From Alishewanella jeotgali KCTC 22429 (GTDB lineage: Bacteria; Pseudomonadota; Gammaproteobacteria; Enterobacterales; Alteromonadaceae), in NCBI RefSeq assembly GCF_000245735.1, contig NZ_AHTH01000028.1, positions 1 to 64,000 on the forward strand: 64,000 bases of DNA, given 5' to 3'. Numbering within the stretch: position 1 is the stretch's first letter; every line of letters starts with the position of its first letter. The notes under the pieces were generated by a model. It ran no database searches, was not told the DNA's origin, and worked only from the letters and a program-made list of their open reading frames with translations. This document shows, one piece after another, positions 1 through 9,547 of this stretch. Both the position numbers and the translations under genes were made by a program.

Positions 1-18
1 GGGCAGCCATCGCTGCCC
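1..18. terminator. Hairpin downstream of the TonB-dependent receptor gene
   Basis: Positions 1-6 (gggcag) pair with 13-18 (ctgccc) around a six-base loop. The hairpin lies 22 bp after the stop of the leftward receptor gene, where a terminator is expected. The sequence that would hold its U-tract is outside the window, so this is only a probable terminator. Confidence 0.45.
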
Positions 19-39
19 TCTTATCATTAACGCAATGGC

Positions 40-2283
40 TTAGAAGAAGTTAATTCTAGAATCGACGCCAAATACCCGCGGCTCATTGACAAAGCCGGTC
101 AGGTTACTAAAGTCGATCGCGCCTTTCAGGTTGTCCTGATCGGTGATGTTGCGACCAAATACACCCACTTCGTAGTTGTGCTGATCGTTAACATAGGCGA
201 TGCGTAAACCGGCTTCGTAGTTATTATTGCTACGGAACTCCGCCGACTCATACAGGAATAAATTGGTTTTACCCTGCAGCTGGTAATCAGCAAACACATA
301 AATTTCACCACTGGCAACCGGATAGGCATAGCGGCTATTCAGCGTCAGGATGGTTTTCGGTGCTTGCGGGAACGGATTGCCATTAATCAGCGCTAAGCCA
401 TCAGCCGTTCTTGAGTCCAGCACGGTACACAGGCCAGAGCCACAGGGCGCCACAGTCAGGCTGGCGTCTTTCAGCTCGGTATTGTTATAGCTAAAACCAC
501 CGCCAAAGCTCAGGTTTGGCAGCACCCGATAGTCGAAATCGACTTCAAAGCCATAGCCGGTACCTTTGTCGGCATTGATCAACTGGTTACCCTGCGTCTG
601 GCCACCAATCGCGGATAACTGAATATCATCAATGGTATAGTAGAACAGCGCAGCATTTAAGCGCAGCGTATTGTCCAGCAGATCAGACTTGGTACCCACT
701 TCAAACGAGGTGATGGTTTCGGCACCGGCGACTGACGGTGGCGCTTCAAAGGCCACATCACGGCCCTGAATGGTCTGGGCGCGGAAACCTTCGGCAACCC
801 GGCCAAACAGGCTGGTGCTGTTGGTTAAGCGGTAGTTAGCACTTAGCTCCCAGCTGATCTGATCATCGCGGACTTTGATCGGGTCATACTGTTGGACTTG
901 TGCTGCACCAATCACTAAGGCAAAGCCATCAACGTTTTGCTGGCCAACGGCGAAAGTTTTTTCATCATCGGTATAGCGTAAACCACCGGTCAGGGTCAGC
1001 TTATCGTTAACCTGATAAGACGTCTGGCCGAACAGTGCCCAGCTGGTATTGCCGTGGAACACTTCAGTGGCACCGAAGAAACCATCAATAGTATTGACGC
1101 CAAACGAAGAGTCAAAATAGAAGGCGCCTACCTGCCAGCTCAGGGCCTGGCTGGTGTCACTGGCTAAACGGATTTCCTGGGTAACCTGTTTCAGGTCACG
1201 CAGCTGATCTTCGGTTACCGCGTTTGGTACGGCAGCAAAACCGGCCTGATCCGGGTTGCCGCCATCGATATCACCGATGCCGCCACCCTTGGCTTTTTCA
1301 ATCGCTGAGATGCTGGTCAGGGTCATGCCGTCGAGGTGGAAATCGAACTTCAGTGAGCTACCCCAGGCGTCATAGCTTTGCACATTGTTGCCTGGCGCAT
1401 CATACGCTACCACATCGCGTTTATAGTTCTGATTCAGCTTATTGCTGCCAGGGCTTAAGATATTTTTGCGGAACATGGTCGAGGTACCATCATAGCTGCG
1501 GCTATGCACCCGCAGTAAGGCATCGAACTGTTCATTTTCATATAAAAACTGCAGGCGGCCGGCGCGCTCGTCATAACCACCCATTACATCTTTCTGGCCG
1601 GTAAAGCTGTTATCGATCCAGTTGCTGCGATGTTGCGACAGGAACGAGGCCCGTGCCGACAGCGAATCGGTCAGACCGCCGCCGACAGCACCTTCAAAAT
1701 GTGCAGTACCCAGGGTACCGGCGGTGCTTTTCAGATAAGCATCGAAATCCTGGCGTGGCTTCACGCTATCAAATTTAATAATACCGGCAGTGGTGTTACG
1801 GCCGAACAGTGTGCCCTGTGGACCCCGGATCACTTCTACCTGCTGCACGTCAAACAGTGGAAAACTTTTTAGGATCACGTTTTCCATCACCACTTCGTCC
1901 ATCACGATCGATACTGGTTGTGAGGCGGCCAAATCGAAATCGGTGTTACCTAAACCCCGGATATAAAAACGTGGTGCCGCGCGGCCATTTGAGCTCTCGG
2001 CATACAGGCCAGGTACCTTAATCGCCAGTGCTGTAATGTCATCGCCGGCGGCAAAGATGCTGTCAAACTTCTCGCCTGACAGGGTTGCTACCGAAATGGG
2101 GACTTCCTGAATGCTTTGACTGCGGCGCTGTGCCGTGATGGTAATGGTTTCCAGTTTCTTCTCGGTCGCGGCCGGGTCTTTGTCACTTTCCTGTGCCTGT
2201 AGCACCGGAGAAAAACCCAGGGTTGCGCCTAACAGTGCCGCCTGCACCGCTGCAAACACAGCAGATTTGGTAAATGGGGTCAT
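40..2283 (-). CDS. TonB-dependent outer-membrane receptor
   Basis: This 747-residue protein should form a plugged 22-strand outer-membrane barrel that takes up a scarce ligand using TonB energy. It has a signal peptide (about residues 1-30), a TonB-box-like stretch ETITITAQRR near residue 46, a plug domain with RGPQGTLFGRN near residue 155, and a barrel ending in aromatic F. The TonB box and plug style resemble receptors common in Alteromonadales and sphingomonads. The substrate cannot be read from the sequence: no Fur box, siderophore gene or sugar-utilisation gene is adjacent. It is transcribed away from the DsbD-like gene across a 197-bp gap. Confidence 0.93.
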   Translation of the reverse strand: MTPFTKSAVFAAVQAALLGATLGFSPVLQAQESDKDPAATEKKLETITITAQRRSQSIQEVPISVATLSGEKFDSIFAAGDDITALAIKVPGLYAESSNGRAAPRFYIRGLGNTDFDLAASQPVSIVMDEVVMENVILKSFPLFDVQQVEVIRGPQGTLFGRNTTAGIIKFDSVKPRQDFDAYLKSTAGTLGTAHFEGAVGGGLTDSLSARASFLSQHRSNWIDNSFTGQKDVMGGYDERAGRLQFLYENEQFDALLRVHSRSYDGTSTMFRKNILSPGSNKLNQNYKRDVVAYDAPGNNVQSYDAWGSSLKFDFHLDGMTLTSISAIEKAKGGGIGDIDGGNPDQAGFAAVPNAVTEDQLRDLKQVTQEIRLASDTSQALSWQVGAFYFDSSFGVNTIDGFFGATEVFHGNTSWALFGQTSYQVNDKLTLTGGLRYTDDEKTFAVGQQNVDGFALVIGAAQVQQYDPIKVRDDQISWELSANYRLTNSTSLFGRVAEGFRAQTIQGRDVAFEAPPSVAGAETITSFEVGTKSDLLDNTLRLNAALFYYTIDDIQLSAIGGQTQGNQLINADKGTGYGFEVDFDYRVLPNLSFGGGFSYNNTELKDASLTVAPCGSGLCTVLDSRTADGLALINGNPFPQAPKTILTLNSRYAYPVASGEIYVFADYQLQGKTNLFLYESAEFRSNNNYEAGLRIAYVNDQHNYEVGVFGRNITDQDNLKGAIDFSNLTGFVNEPRVFGVDSRINFF

Positions 2284-2360
2284 TAATGTTACACCTTAAT
2301 TGTTGGAAGAGGATGCTGCCTGCATGCCGGACTGGAGTGACCACAGCGGCTGCGAGCGGC

Positions 2361-2392
2361 GCAAAATTATAGCAGTTTATCGTGAATTTTGC
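2361..2392. repeat. 8-bp inverted repeat in the receptor/dsbD intergenic region
   Basis: GCAAAATT (2361-2368) and AATTTTGC (2385-2392) form a perfect inverted repeat with 16 bases between. It sits in the middle of the 197-bp divergent gap, so it may be an operator or a leader hairpin. No protein can be assigned to it. Confidence 0.4.
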
Positions 2393-2480
2393 TGCTTTTA
2401 GCCGAAATTTCCCGCACTTTGGCTGGTCCTTTGATCGGCTTTGTTGTATTAACGTAAGCAATTAGAAAAAGGGGTATCGG

Positions 2481-4535
2481 GTGTTGGGTAAATTTTTTAG
2501 CGCTTTGTTGGTCAGCTGTTGTCTGTTGCTAAGTGGCGGGGTGGCGGCCTACAGCACGGGCTGGCAACAAGCAAAGCATTTAAAAGCCGAACTGGTCAGT
2601 GAATATCAGCAGGTGATGCCGGGGCAACAGCTGTGGTTAGCGCTGCATTTTATTCCGGACGAACACTGGCATACCTACTGGCAGAATCCCGGTGACTCAG
2701 GTCTGGCGACCAGCATTAGCTGGCAACTGCCTGATGGCGTGACGGTGGGGGACATTCAGTGGCCAACGCCGCAGGCGTTTTCGATCCCGCCGCTGATGAA
2801 TTATGGCTTTGAAGGCCCGACCGTGTTGTTAAGTCAACTGACGGTGCCCGCCGATTTCCGTGGTGATCAGCTCAGCATAAGGGCGCGCGCCGATTGGCTG
2901 GTCTGTGAGGAAATCTGTATCCCGGCCGATGCCGAGTTTGCGCTGACCCTGCCGGTCGGCCAGGCCGCGGTGCTCTCGGACAGCGCGACTGCTGTAGTGG
3001 CCAGCGGTAACAGTAAGCTACCTATTCCGCTGACCGTCAGTGGCAGCTTTGATCTTGCCGGTGGCAGTTTTTCAGCGGCGATCCGCGGCCTGCCTGATGT
3101 GGATTTTCAGCAGTTCTTTGTCGCGGCGACGGAACTGGTTGATCATGCCGCTGCGCAGCAGTTGTTGTTCAGCGAGGGTGAGTGGCTGCTGCGTCAGAAT
3201 TTAAATACCTATTTTACGTCAGCGCCAGAGCACTTTGAGCTTGTTATGGTGAGTAGTAATGGTCAGGGTTACAGCCTAAGCCTGACGCTGGCCGATGGCA
3301 CGGCGAAGACGCCTGCAACTACCAGCCGGGGACTGTGGTTAGTGCTGTTAATGGCGGCGGCCGGCGGCTTGATCCTAAATCTGATGCCCTGCGTGTTTCC
3401 GGTGCTATCGCTCAAGGCGCTTAGTATTGCCGCTAACAGCGGTCAGCGTGCTGAGCAGCGCCGCGATGCGCTTTGGTACACGCTGGGGGTGGTGCTCAGT
3501 TTTGTCAGTCTGGCGCTGTTGTTACTGGCACTGCGCGCTGCAGGCTCGGCAGTAGGCTGGGGTTTTCAGTTACAAAGCCCGTGGTTGGTGGCCCTGCTGG
3601 CGTATTTATTGTTTGCCCTGGGCTTAAGTTTATCCGGCGTGGTGCAGTTTGGCCTTGGCCTGATGAGTGCCGGTAGCGGTTTAACCCAGAGTAAAGGCGC
3701 CAAAGGTAGCTTTTTTACCGGTGTGTTAGCCGTGGTAGTTGCCAGCCCCTGTACTGCGCCCTTTATGGGCGGGGCTTTAGGCTATGCCGTAACCCAGCCG
3801 CCGTTACTGGCACTGTTGGTATTCGTTGCTTTAGGCCTGGGGATGGCGTTGCCATTTTTACTGCTGGCCTACGTGCCGGCATTGGCGCGGGCACTGCCCA
3901 AGCCCGGCGCCTGGATGGATACCCTAAAGCAGCTGTTGGCGTTTCCGTTGTATTTAAGTGCAGTATGGCTGGTTTGGGTATTTGGTCGCCAGGCGGGTAT
4001 CGATGCGGTCGCTGTGCTGCTTTGCGGTATGGTGGCAATCGCCGCTGCCTGCTGGTTATACGGTAGTTGGCAATTTAGCCGCGCTGGATGGAGCCGACCG
4101 CTGTTGGCGGCGCTGCTACTGTTATTGTCAGTTGGTGTGTTACGTCTGGTGCCAGACAGCACCACGCCGGCAACGGCTGCAACAGACGCACATTGGCAAG
4201 CCTGGAGCCCGGATAAACTGGCGCAGCTGAGACAAAGCGGCAAGCCGGTGTTGGTGAATATGACCGCCGACTGGTGTATTACCTGTCTGGTCAATGAGCG
4301 GGTGGCACTTAATACCGACAGCAGTAAGGCTGCGCTGGCGCTGTATGACGTGACCTATTTAAAAGGCGACTGGACCCGTCGCGACGCAGAGATCACGGCC
4401 TATCTACATCAGTACCAACGTGATGGCGTGCCCTTGTATGTGCTGTATTGGCCAGGGCAAACGCCGGAAGTGTTACCACAGATTTTAACGCCGGATACGC
4501 TCCGGCAAACTTTAGAGCGACTCAGTAGTCAGTAA
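2481..4535 (+). CDS. DsbD/ScsB-family thiol:disulfide reductase
   Basis: The 684-residue protein should carry electrons from cytoplasmic thioredoxin across the inner membrane to periplasmic thiol proteins. A signal peptide is followed by an N-terminal periplasmic domain with a cysteine pair (VCEEICIP, about residue 140). A membrane domain of about eight helices then carries the two key cysteines in LMPCVFP (about 303) and ASPCTAPF (about 425). A C-terminal thioredoxin domain has WCITC (about 598). The N-terminal domain is larger than in classical DsbD and closer to ScsB-type proteins. The start is GTG at 2481 after AAAGGGG. A secreted redoxin follows 30 bp downstream and is a likely electron acceptor. 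Confidence 0.9.
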   Translation: MLGKFFSALLVSCCLLLSGGVAAYSTGWQQAKHLKAELVSEYQQVMPGQQLWLALHFIPDEHWHTYWQNPGDSGLATSISWQLPDGVTVGDIQWPTPQAFSIPPLMNYGFEGPTVLLSQLTVPADFRGDQLSIRARADWLVCEEICIPADAEFALTLPVGQAAVLSDSATAVVASGNSKLPIPLTVSGSFDLAGGSFSAAIRGLPDVDFQQFFVAATELVDHAAAQQLLFSEGEWLLRQNLNTYFTSAPEHFELVMVSSNGQGYSLSLTLADGTAKTPATTSRGLWLVLLMAAAGGLILNLMPCVFPVLSLKALSIAANSGQRAEQRRDALWYTLGVVLSFVSLALLLLALRAAGSAVGWGFQLQSPWLVALLAYLLFALGLSLSGVVQFGLGLMSAGSGLTQSKGAKGSFFTGVLAVVVASPCTAPFMGGALGYAVTQPPLLALLVFVALGLGMALPFLLLAYVPALARALPKPGAWMDTLKQLLAFPLYLSAVWLVWVFGRQAGIDAVAVLLCGMVAIAAACWLYGSWQFSRAGWSRPLLAALLLLLSVGVLRLVPDSTTPATAATDAHWQAWSPDKLAQLRQSGKPVLVNMTADWCITCLVNERVALNTDSSKAALALYDVTYLKGDWTRRDAEITAYLHQYQRDGVPLYVLYWPGQTPEVLPQILTPDTLRQTLERLSSQ

Positions 4536-4565
4536 TGTCGCCCGTTTTTAACGCAACAGGAGTCT

Positions 4566-5168
4566 ATGATGAAGAAAATGAAATTGTTAGCACTGGCCGC
4601 GGCCGCGGTCTTTGCCGGTAGTTTGGCGGCGGCACCACAGGTAGGGCAACCCGCGCCGGCTTTTACTGTAAAAGATTCCGCCGGTCAGGTGCATAGTCTG
4701 CAGGATTTCGCCGGTAAGAATGTGGTGCTGGAATGGACCAATCACGATTGCCCGTTTGTGGTAAAACACTATCAGGGCAATATGCAGCAATTGCAACAAG
4801 ATCTGACATCGCAAGACGTAGTATGGCTGAGTGTGATCTCTTCGGCACCGGGTAAGCAGGGTCATGTGGATCAGGCAAAATCTGATGAGCTGACCAGCAG
4901 CCGTGGCGCCGCGCCAACCGCAGTCATTTTCGATGCAGACGGTGTAATGGGTAAAGCCTATGACGCCCGCACCACGCCACATATGTATGTGATCGATAAG
5001 AATGGTGTGCTGCAGTATATGGGCGGTATTGATAGCATTCCGTCGGCCAAGGTCGAAGATATCGCCAAAGCCACGCCGTATTTTGCCAATGCTGCTAAGG
5101 CCGTGTTAGCAGGCCAGGCGCCGGATCCGGCGGTAACCCGCCCTTATGGTTGCAGTATTAAATACTAA
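4566..5168 (+). CDS. Secreted thioredoxin-fold protein (redoxin/AhpC-TSA type)
   Basis: The 200-residue protein has a signal peptide cut after about residue 22 (SLAAA). A redoxin fold follows, with the family motif NHDCPFVVKHY and the thioredoxin-like core VIFDADGVMGKAYDARTTPHMYVID. The active site has a single cysteine in DCPF, not CxxC; a second cysteine lies near the C-terminus (YGCSIKY). It probably acts as a periplasmic peroxidase or thiol carrier reduced by the DsbD-like protein upstream, an inference from operon position. AGGAG at 4558-4562 sits 3 nt before the first ATG and 6 nt before a second ATG at 4569, so the true start may be 4569. Confidence 0.85.
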   Translation: MMKKMKLLALAAAAVFAGSLAAAPQVGQPAPAFTVKDSAGQVHSLQDFAGKNVVLEWTNHDCPFVVKHYQGNMQQLQQDLTSQDVVWLSVISSAPGKQGHVDQAKSDELTSSRGAAPTAVIFDADGVMGKAYDARTTPHMYVIDKNGVLQYMGGIDSIPSAKVEDIAKATPYFANAAKAVLAGQAPDPAVTRPYGCSIKY

Positions 5169-5179
5169 GGCTGTACGCT

Positions 5180-5214
5180 GGCTGCGACCTGATACAGGCG
5201 CAGCCACGCCGTTT
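5180..5214 (+). terminator. Terminator after the dsbD-redoxin operon
   Basis: GGCTGCG (5180-5186) pairs with CGCAGCC (5199-5205). An inner CCTG/CAGG extends the stem past a single bulged A. The run TTTT follows at 5212-5215, just before the end of the convergent gene. Confidence 0.6.
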
Positions 5215-5987
5215 TAGTCTGGTTTGGGCAACAAGGTTAAGCCGTTGTCGGCAAAGGCCTGCTGCATCGCCGGTTGTTGCATAATCTGGCATACCCACTG
5301 GTACAGCGCGTCCATTTTTAACGGATGTGCTGGATCCAGTAGCAGTTGTAGTTGGTAACTTTGGTCGACCCGGTCGGAGACAAGCAGGGCTTTCTGATAC
5401 TGTGGGTAAGACTTTAAATACTGTTTGATAAAGGAGCGGGTCACAATAGCGGTGTCGGTGCGCTGTTTTAACACTAATTCGACACTGGCCAGGTGGTCTG
5501 TTACCGGGATCATCAGGTACTGGTTTGCCAGGATATCAGGATCGGTTTCATAGTTAGCGATACGGTAGTGATAACCCAGAATCCCGGCTTTGCTCTTTTG
5601 GCTCAGATCGGCAAACCATTGCTGCGATTGCGCCTGACTCTGCAGGGCAATAAAAACCTCGTCATCCTGGGCAAAGGCCGGAGAGGCCTGCATCATCAGC
5701 CCTTTCTTTTGCCAGCCCCAGTTTTCGTCTTCAAAAAAAATTGCATCAAACAGTCCCTGTTGAAAGTCCTGATGCCGGCGTACCGGTGTGGTGAGTACTA
5801 ATTCAAAGTGATATTGCTGCTGTAGTTGATTCAGTTGCGTAATCAATTGCACCGTTAAACCGCTGGCCTGCTGCTGTTGCAGCTGCACATAAGGTGGGAA
5901 TTCGTAGGCACCAACCCGCACCGGAATGCTCGCCAGAGCCGGTGGTAAGGCCAGGATTAACACTGTCAGTAATAGCAGTAACTTCAT
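5214..5987 (-). CDS. Periplasmic solute-binding protein, family 3-like
   Basis: The 257-residue protein has a signal peptide (cut near LPPALA-S) and then the start of a type-3 binding fold (VRVGAYEFPPYVQL). This is the architecture of amino-acid-binding or orphan sensor-type binding proteins in Alteromonadales. No ABC permease or ATPase of an uptake system is adjacent, so it is probably an orphan. It may report on a ligand or be a lineage-specific paralogue; the substrate is unknown. The ATG at 5987 follows AGGA with 8-nt spacing. Confidence 0.75.
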   Translation of the reverse strand: MKLLLLLTVLILALPPALASIPVRVGAYEFPPYVQLQQQQASGLTVQLITQLNQLQQQYHFELVLTTPVRRHQDFQQGLFDAIFFEDENWGWQKKGLMMQASPAFAQDDEVFIALQSQAQSQQWFADLSQKSKAGILGYHYRIANYETDPDILANQYLMIPVTDHLASVELVLKQRTDTAIVTRSFIKQYLKSYPQYQKALLVSDRVDQSYQLQLLLDPAHPLKMDALYQWVCQIMQQPAMQQAFADNGLTLLPKPD

Positions 5988-6066
5988 AGGACTGTCCTGT
6001 TAACCCGGTACATCAATACTGCTAGTACTATGGTTAAAATCAGTACAGTCGTCAACTGTATGGCTC

Positions 6067-6095
6067 AAGGCCAACCAGCAGTTGGCGGCCTTTTG
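6067..6095. terminator. Hairpin at the end of the ABC exporter operon
   Basis: GCCAAC (6070-6075) pairs with GTTGGC (6081-6086); flanking AAGG and CCTTTT can extend the stem with a bulge. It lies 15-43 bp beyond the stop of the leftward operon. The T-run is on the plus-strand side, so efficiency for the leftward operon is uncertain. Confidence 0.4.
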
Positions 6096-6109
6096 TCCTT
6101 AACTAACGC

Positions 6110-7345
6110 CTAGTCGGTTTGTAACGCAGTGATCGGATCCAGCTCAGAGGCCTTGATCGCCGGATAGACGCCAAAGGCGATACCAATTAGCGCACAAATG
6201 CTAAAGCTCAGCACGATGGCCGGTAGCGACCAGGACACCGCCCAGCCGGAATAGAAGGCAATTAACTCCGACAGCACTATGCCAAACAGAATACCAGCGA
6301 TACCACCGACAATGGCAATGGTAAAGCTCTCAGCCACGAACTGCAGTTTAATATCCCGTTTGGTTGCGCCAATGGCCCGCAGCAAACCAATTTCTTTGGT
6401 CCGCTCCAGCACCGTCGCCAGCATAATATTCATAATACCGATACCGCCAACCAGCAACGAGATACCGGCGACACAGGACATGACGATATTAAAAATTTTC
6501 TGGGTTTGTTCTTGCTGCGCCAGCAATGCCGCCGGCACCACGATCCGAAAATCATCAATATCATTATGGCGTTGCAACAGCAGATGATTCAGGGCGCGGG
6601 CAATCATCGCGGTACTGGCCCCCTCGGCCAGCTGCAGCCGGAAGGAGCTGAGTTCGGCATCCAGCGGAATACTGCGAAAACGGTTACGCGCCGTTTGCAG
6701 CGGCATAAACAACTGGTTCTGTTCACCACCGAGCTTAATACCCTGAAACTCATTCTGGCCGGTATAGGGCTCGGCCAGCACACCAATGACCTGCAGCCAG
6801 ACATGGTTAACTTTCACATTTTTGCCAAGCGCATCACCGTCCGGAAACAGACTGGCCGCCATCTGCGAACCCAGGATAGCAACCTGGGCCGCATACAGAT
6901 CTTCCAGCTCGGTAAAGTTGCGTCCGGCCGCCAGCGGCAGGCTGCTTAGTTCCAGATAGCTGGGTAAGACGCCAATCGCCACCCCTTCGCTTTTGCCGCT
7001 ATGGCTGATAATGGCATAGGTTTCCAGCTGCCGTTCGGCACTAAAGCCGGTAATGCCGGGCAGGGTACTGACCGCCGCTTGCAGATCACTCTGACTCAGG
7101 CCCAGTGAGTGTTTGCGGTGCTCCAGCAGGGTTTTCTCATCAAAGCTTTTGCTCTCGACGATAATATTGCGCAGGCCCATGGTTTCGATGGTTTTTAAGG
7201 CTTCGCGCTCTGCGCCTTCGCCAATATTCAGCATCGCGATCACCGCACCAACACCAAAGATCATGCCCAGTAAGGTAAGAAAGGTTCGTAACTTATGCTG
7301 CGCCAGTTCGGCCAGCGTATCTTTAAGCATCGCACTGTGCTGCAT
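6110..7345 (-). CDS. ABC exporter permease, MacB/FtsX type
   Basis: The 411-residue inner-membrane permease has one N-terminal helix (KLRTFLTLLGMIFGVGAVIAML), a periplasmic MacB-core-like domain (about 50-275) and three C-terminal helices with the FtsX signature (GIGIMNIMLATVLERTKEIGLLRAIGAT). This type extrudes periplasmic substrates by mechanotransmission and does not move them through a channel across the membrane. It has no fused ATPase; the ATPase is the first gene of the operon. I chose ATG 7345 because GGAG lies 7 nt upstream and it starts 2 bp after the previous stop. An in-frame ATG at 7387 would overlap the upstream gene by 41 bp. Confidence 0.9.
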   Translation of the reverse strand: MQHSAMLKDTLAELAQHKLRTFLTLLGMIFGVGAVIAMLNIGEGAEREALKTIETMGLRNIIVESKSFDEKTLLEHRKHSLGLSQSDLQAAVSTLPGITGFSAERQLETYAIISHSGKSEGVAIGVLPSYLELSSLPLAAGRNFTELEDLYAAQVAILGSQMAASLFPDGDALGKNVKVNHVWLQVIGVLAEPYTGQNEFQGIKLGGEQNQLFMPLQTARNRFRSIPLDAELSSFRLQLAEGASTAMIARALNHLLLQRHNDIDDFRIVVPAALLAQQEQTQKIFNIVMSCVAGISLLVGGIGIMNIMLATVLERTKEIGLLRAIGATKRDIKLQFVAESFTIAIVGGIAGILFGIVLSELIAFYSGWAVSWSLPAIVLSFSICALIGIAFGVYPAIKASELDPITALQTD

Positions 7346-7346
7346 A

Positions 7347-8540
7347 TTAATTCTCCGGTGCCAGCAGGCTGATCCGATCGCCTGCACTGAGGCCGGCAGT
7401 AATTTCGCTATGGGTCAGGCTCTTCGCGCCCAGGCTGACATGCTGGCGAACCAGTTTTCCTGCTTGTTGTTTCCAAACGTACTGCCCTTGTTCGTCGCTA
7501 AACACCGCCTGCAGTGGCACGGTTAGAACCTCGGTTAAACGATTGGCCAGGATTTCGGCTCTGACCTTGGCACCGGGCAGGAAAAAGCTTTGCTGGCTGT
7601 CGGGGGCGACGATCACTTCAATATAGCGCCTTGGGTCGCGCCGCTCGCGGGACTGCGCTACCTGGCCAACACTGACAATTTTACCGGACAGCAGCTGCTC
7701 CGGCCGGGCCGTCAGCCGAAAGCTAACGCTTTGCTCCACCGCCAGACCGACGGCTTCCTGCTCAATAATTTGCAGCTTCAGGTGTTGCAGGCTCAGATCG
7801 GGGATGCTGCCCAGCTTTTCGCCAGGGAACACCATGCGGCCGACTTCTGGCTTTTCACCGCGCCAGTTGCTGTCGTAAAGCAGAATACCGCTGTGTGGCG
7901 CCCGGATCTCCAGCGCTGACAAGCCGGTTTCGGCCTGTTCTAACAAGCTTTGCTGCTGGCCTTTTTGCAGTTGCAGCAAGTCCAGTTCACCCTGCGAGCG
8001 GGCGGCAAAGCTGTGCTGTTGCCAGTCCAGATAGGCTTGCTTTTCGCCAAGAAATTCTTTGTTTTGCAGCGAATCGAGAATTTCCAACCGCGAACGGATT
8101 TGAATATCATCAATACTAAAGCGATCAGCAAAGGCAAACTCCTGCTGCACCAGCCGTTGGTCCAGACCGATATTCGCCAGCTCAGCCGCTTGTTGGGTAC
8201 CTTTAAATTGTTGATCAGAAAGCACTGCCGCCAGAGAATTACTGGCATCACGGCGGCTGCGCTCCAGTTGGGTGGCGTCAAAGCGGATCACCAGATCGCC
8301 GGGTTGAATAGTGCTGTACTCCGGCGCCAACTCAGCGATAAAACGCGGGCCGCGGGTATTTTGGGGCGCATTAATACTGATGGAATTTACCGCAAACAGC
8401 TCACCTTCGGCACTGATGCGATGTTCCAGTTCACCGCTGCTGACTTTAAGCAAGGGCTGGGTTTGTGCCGGATCAGAGCAGCCCACAAGTAGTAGGGCAC
8501 TTATCGCAACGCTAACAGCAAAACCTGAGAGTAACCGCAT
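7347..8540 (-). CDS. HlyD/MacA-like adaptor lipoprotein (third of three)
   Basis: The 397-residue periplasmic adaptor (membrane-fusion) protein has a lipoprotein signal with LLVGC-S lipobox. It then has a split biotinyl-lipoyl half (about 45-95), a long alpha-helical hairpin (about 95-195), the second lipoyl half (LEIRAPHSGILLY, about 210) and beta-barrel and membrane-proximal regions (about 240-390). Such proteins form a hexameric tube linking an inner-membrane pump to a TolC-like channel. Its ATG overlaps the preceding stop as TAATG, giving tight translational coupling. It differs clearly in sequence from the two adaptors upstream, so this is not a recent duplication. Confidence 0.88.
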   Translation of the reverse strand: MRLLSGFAVSVAISALLLVGCSDPAQTQPLLKVSSGELEHRISAEGELFAVNSISINAPQNTRGPRFIAELAPEYSTIQPGDLVIRFDATQLERSRRDASNSLAAVLSDQQFKGTQQAAELANIGLDQRLVQQEFAFADRFSIDDIQIRSRLEILDSLQNKEFLGEKQAYLDWQQHSFAARSQGELDLLQLQKGQQQSLLEQAETGLSALEIRAPHSGILLYDSNWRGEKPEVGRMVFPGEKLGSIPDLSLQHLKLQIIEQEAVGLAVEQSVSFRLTARPEQLLSGKIVSVGQVAQSRERRDPRRYIEVIVAPDSQQSFFLPGAKVRAEILANRLTEVLTVPLQAVFSDEQGQYVWKQQAGKLVRQHVSLGAKSLTHSEITAGLSAGDRISLLAPEN

Positions 8541-9547
8541 TAATTCGCTCCCTGCGACAGACGAATAACCAGGCGGGCACTCATACCCGGCCGCATAATA
8601 CTTAAGTCCGGCTCATCCAGCTTAATACTGGCATCAACCACCCGGCTCAGATTTTCGGCGGATCTATTCCGCACCGCTTTGCCCAGATCAGTCAGTACCC
8701 CGCTAAAGTTCCGCTCGGGATACGCGTCCAGCGTAATTTGCACTGTCAGACCAGGCTGCAGATATTTCAGGTCAACTTCATCAATTTCTGTTTTGATATA
8801 AAGGCTGTCGAGTTGACTGACCTCGGCAATAGGTTGTCCGAATTGTACGGTATCGCCTACTGAGGATTTCTCGCCATTATAGTCAGGCAAATACACCATA
8901 ATGCCGGCATAGGGGGCTTTGATTTGTAACGAAGCGAACTCTGCCTGCAGTTGCTGTACTTCGGCAGTCAGGCGGGCAATTTTTGACGAGATAATCTGCT
9001 TTTCTGCTTCACGTTGCTGCTGATGAAAATCCAGCCGGCGCTGCGCCAGCTGGTATTGGCTTTTCGCCAGCGTAAAATCAATTTGTGCTTTACGGCGGTC
9101 GTTCTCAGAGCGGGAATGATCGACGATTTCGGCTTTGCGCTGTTCCCGGTCATGATCGTTTTTACGCTCTGCCAGTTGCAGCTTCAGCTCTTCATAGCGC
9201 TGCTCATCGGTGGTCAGGCGGTTTGCCAGCTCCTGCTGGGCGCTTTTCAGTTCAATGCTTTTATTGCGCAGATCATCCTGAATACTCTGGCCGTCAAAGC
9301 CTACCACCGGCATCCCGGCTTCTAACATGGCGCCCTCGGGTGCCATTTCGCGGATATTGTATTGCCACATCCGGGCGACACTGGGTGGCGACACTGTAAA
9401 GTAGGTCGCTGCCGCCAGCTGACCGGTTGCACGCACCTGTTGACGCTGTTGCTGTTGCGTCACCTCATCGCTGGGCTTGCTGCAGGCGGTCAGGCCGCAC
9501 AAGCTCAGACTGAATAAACTGATAGTAAAGATAGCGGGCAGCTTCAT
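8540..9547 (-). CDS. HlyD-like adaptor lipoprotein (second of three)
   Basis: The 335-residue adaptor has a lipobox (LTAC-S, about residue 22), a very polar helical hairpin rich in K, E, R and Q (about 85-200), a lipoyl half (LQIKAPYAGIMVYLP) and a beta-barrel (VQITLDAYPERNFSGVL). It is shorter than the third adaptor and lacks a full membrane-proximal domain. The ATG is coupled to the previous stop (TAATG). It belongs to the same exporter as its neighbours. Whether the three adaptors make a mixed tube or work alternately cannot be told from sequence. Confidence 0.87.
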   Translation of the reverse strand: MKLPAIFTISLFSLSLCGLTACSKPSDEVTQQQQRQQVRATGQLAAATYFTVSPPSVARMWQYNIREMAPEGAMLEAGMPVVGFDGQSIQDDLRNKSIELKSAQQELANRLTTDEQRYEELKLQLAERKNDHDREQRKAEIVDHSRSENDRRKAQIDFTLAKSQYQLAQRRLDFHQQQREAEKQIISSKIARLTAEVQQLQAEFASLQIKAPYAGIMVYLPDYNGEKSSVGDTVQFGQPIAEVSQLDSLYIKTEIDEVDLKYLQPGLTVQITLDAYPERNFSGVLTDLGKAVRNRSAENLSRVVDASIKLDEPDLSIMRPGMSARLVIRLSQGAN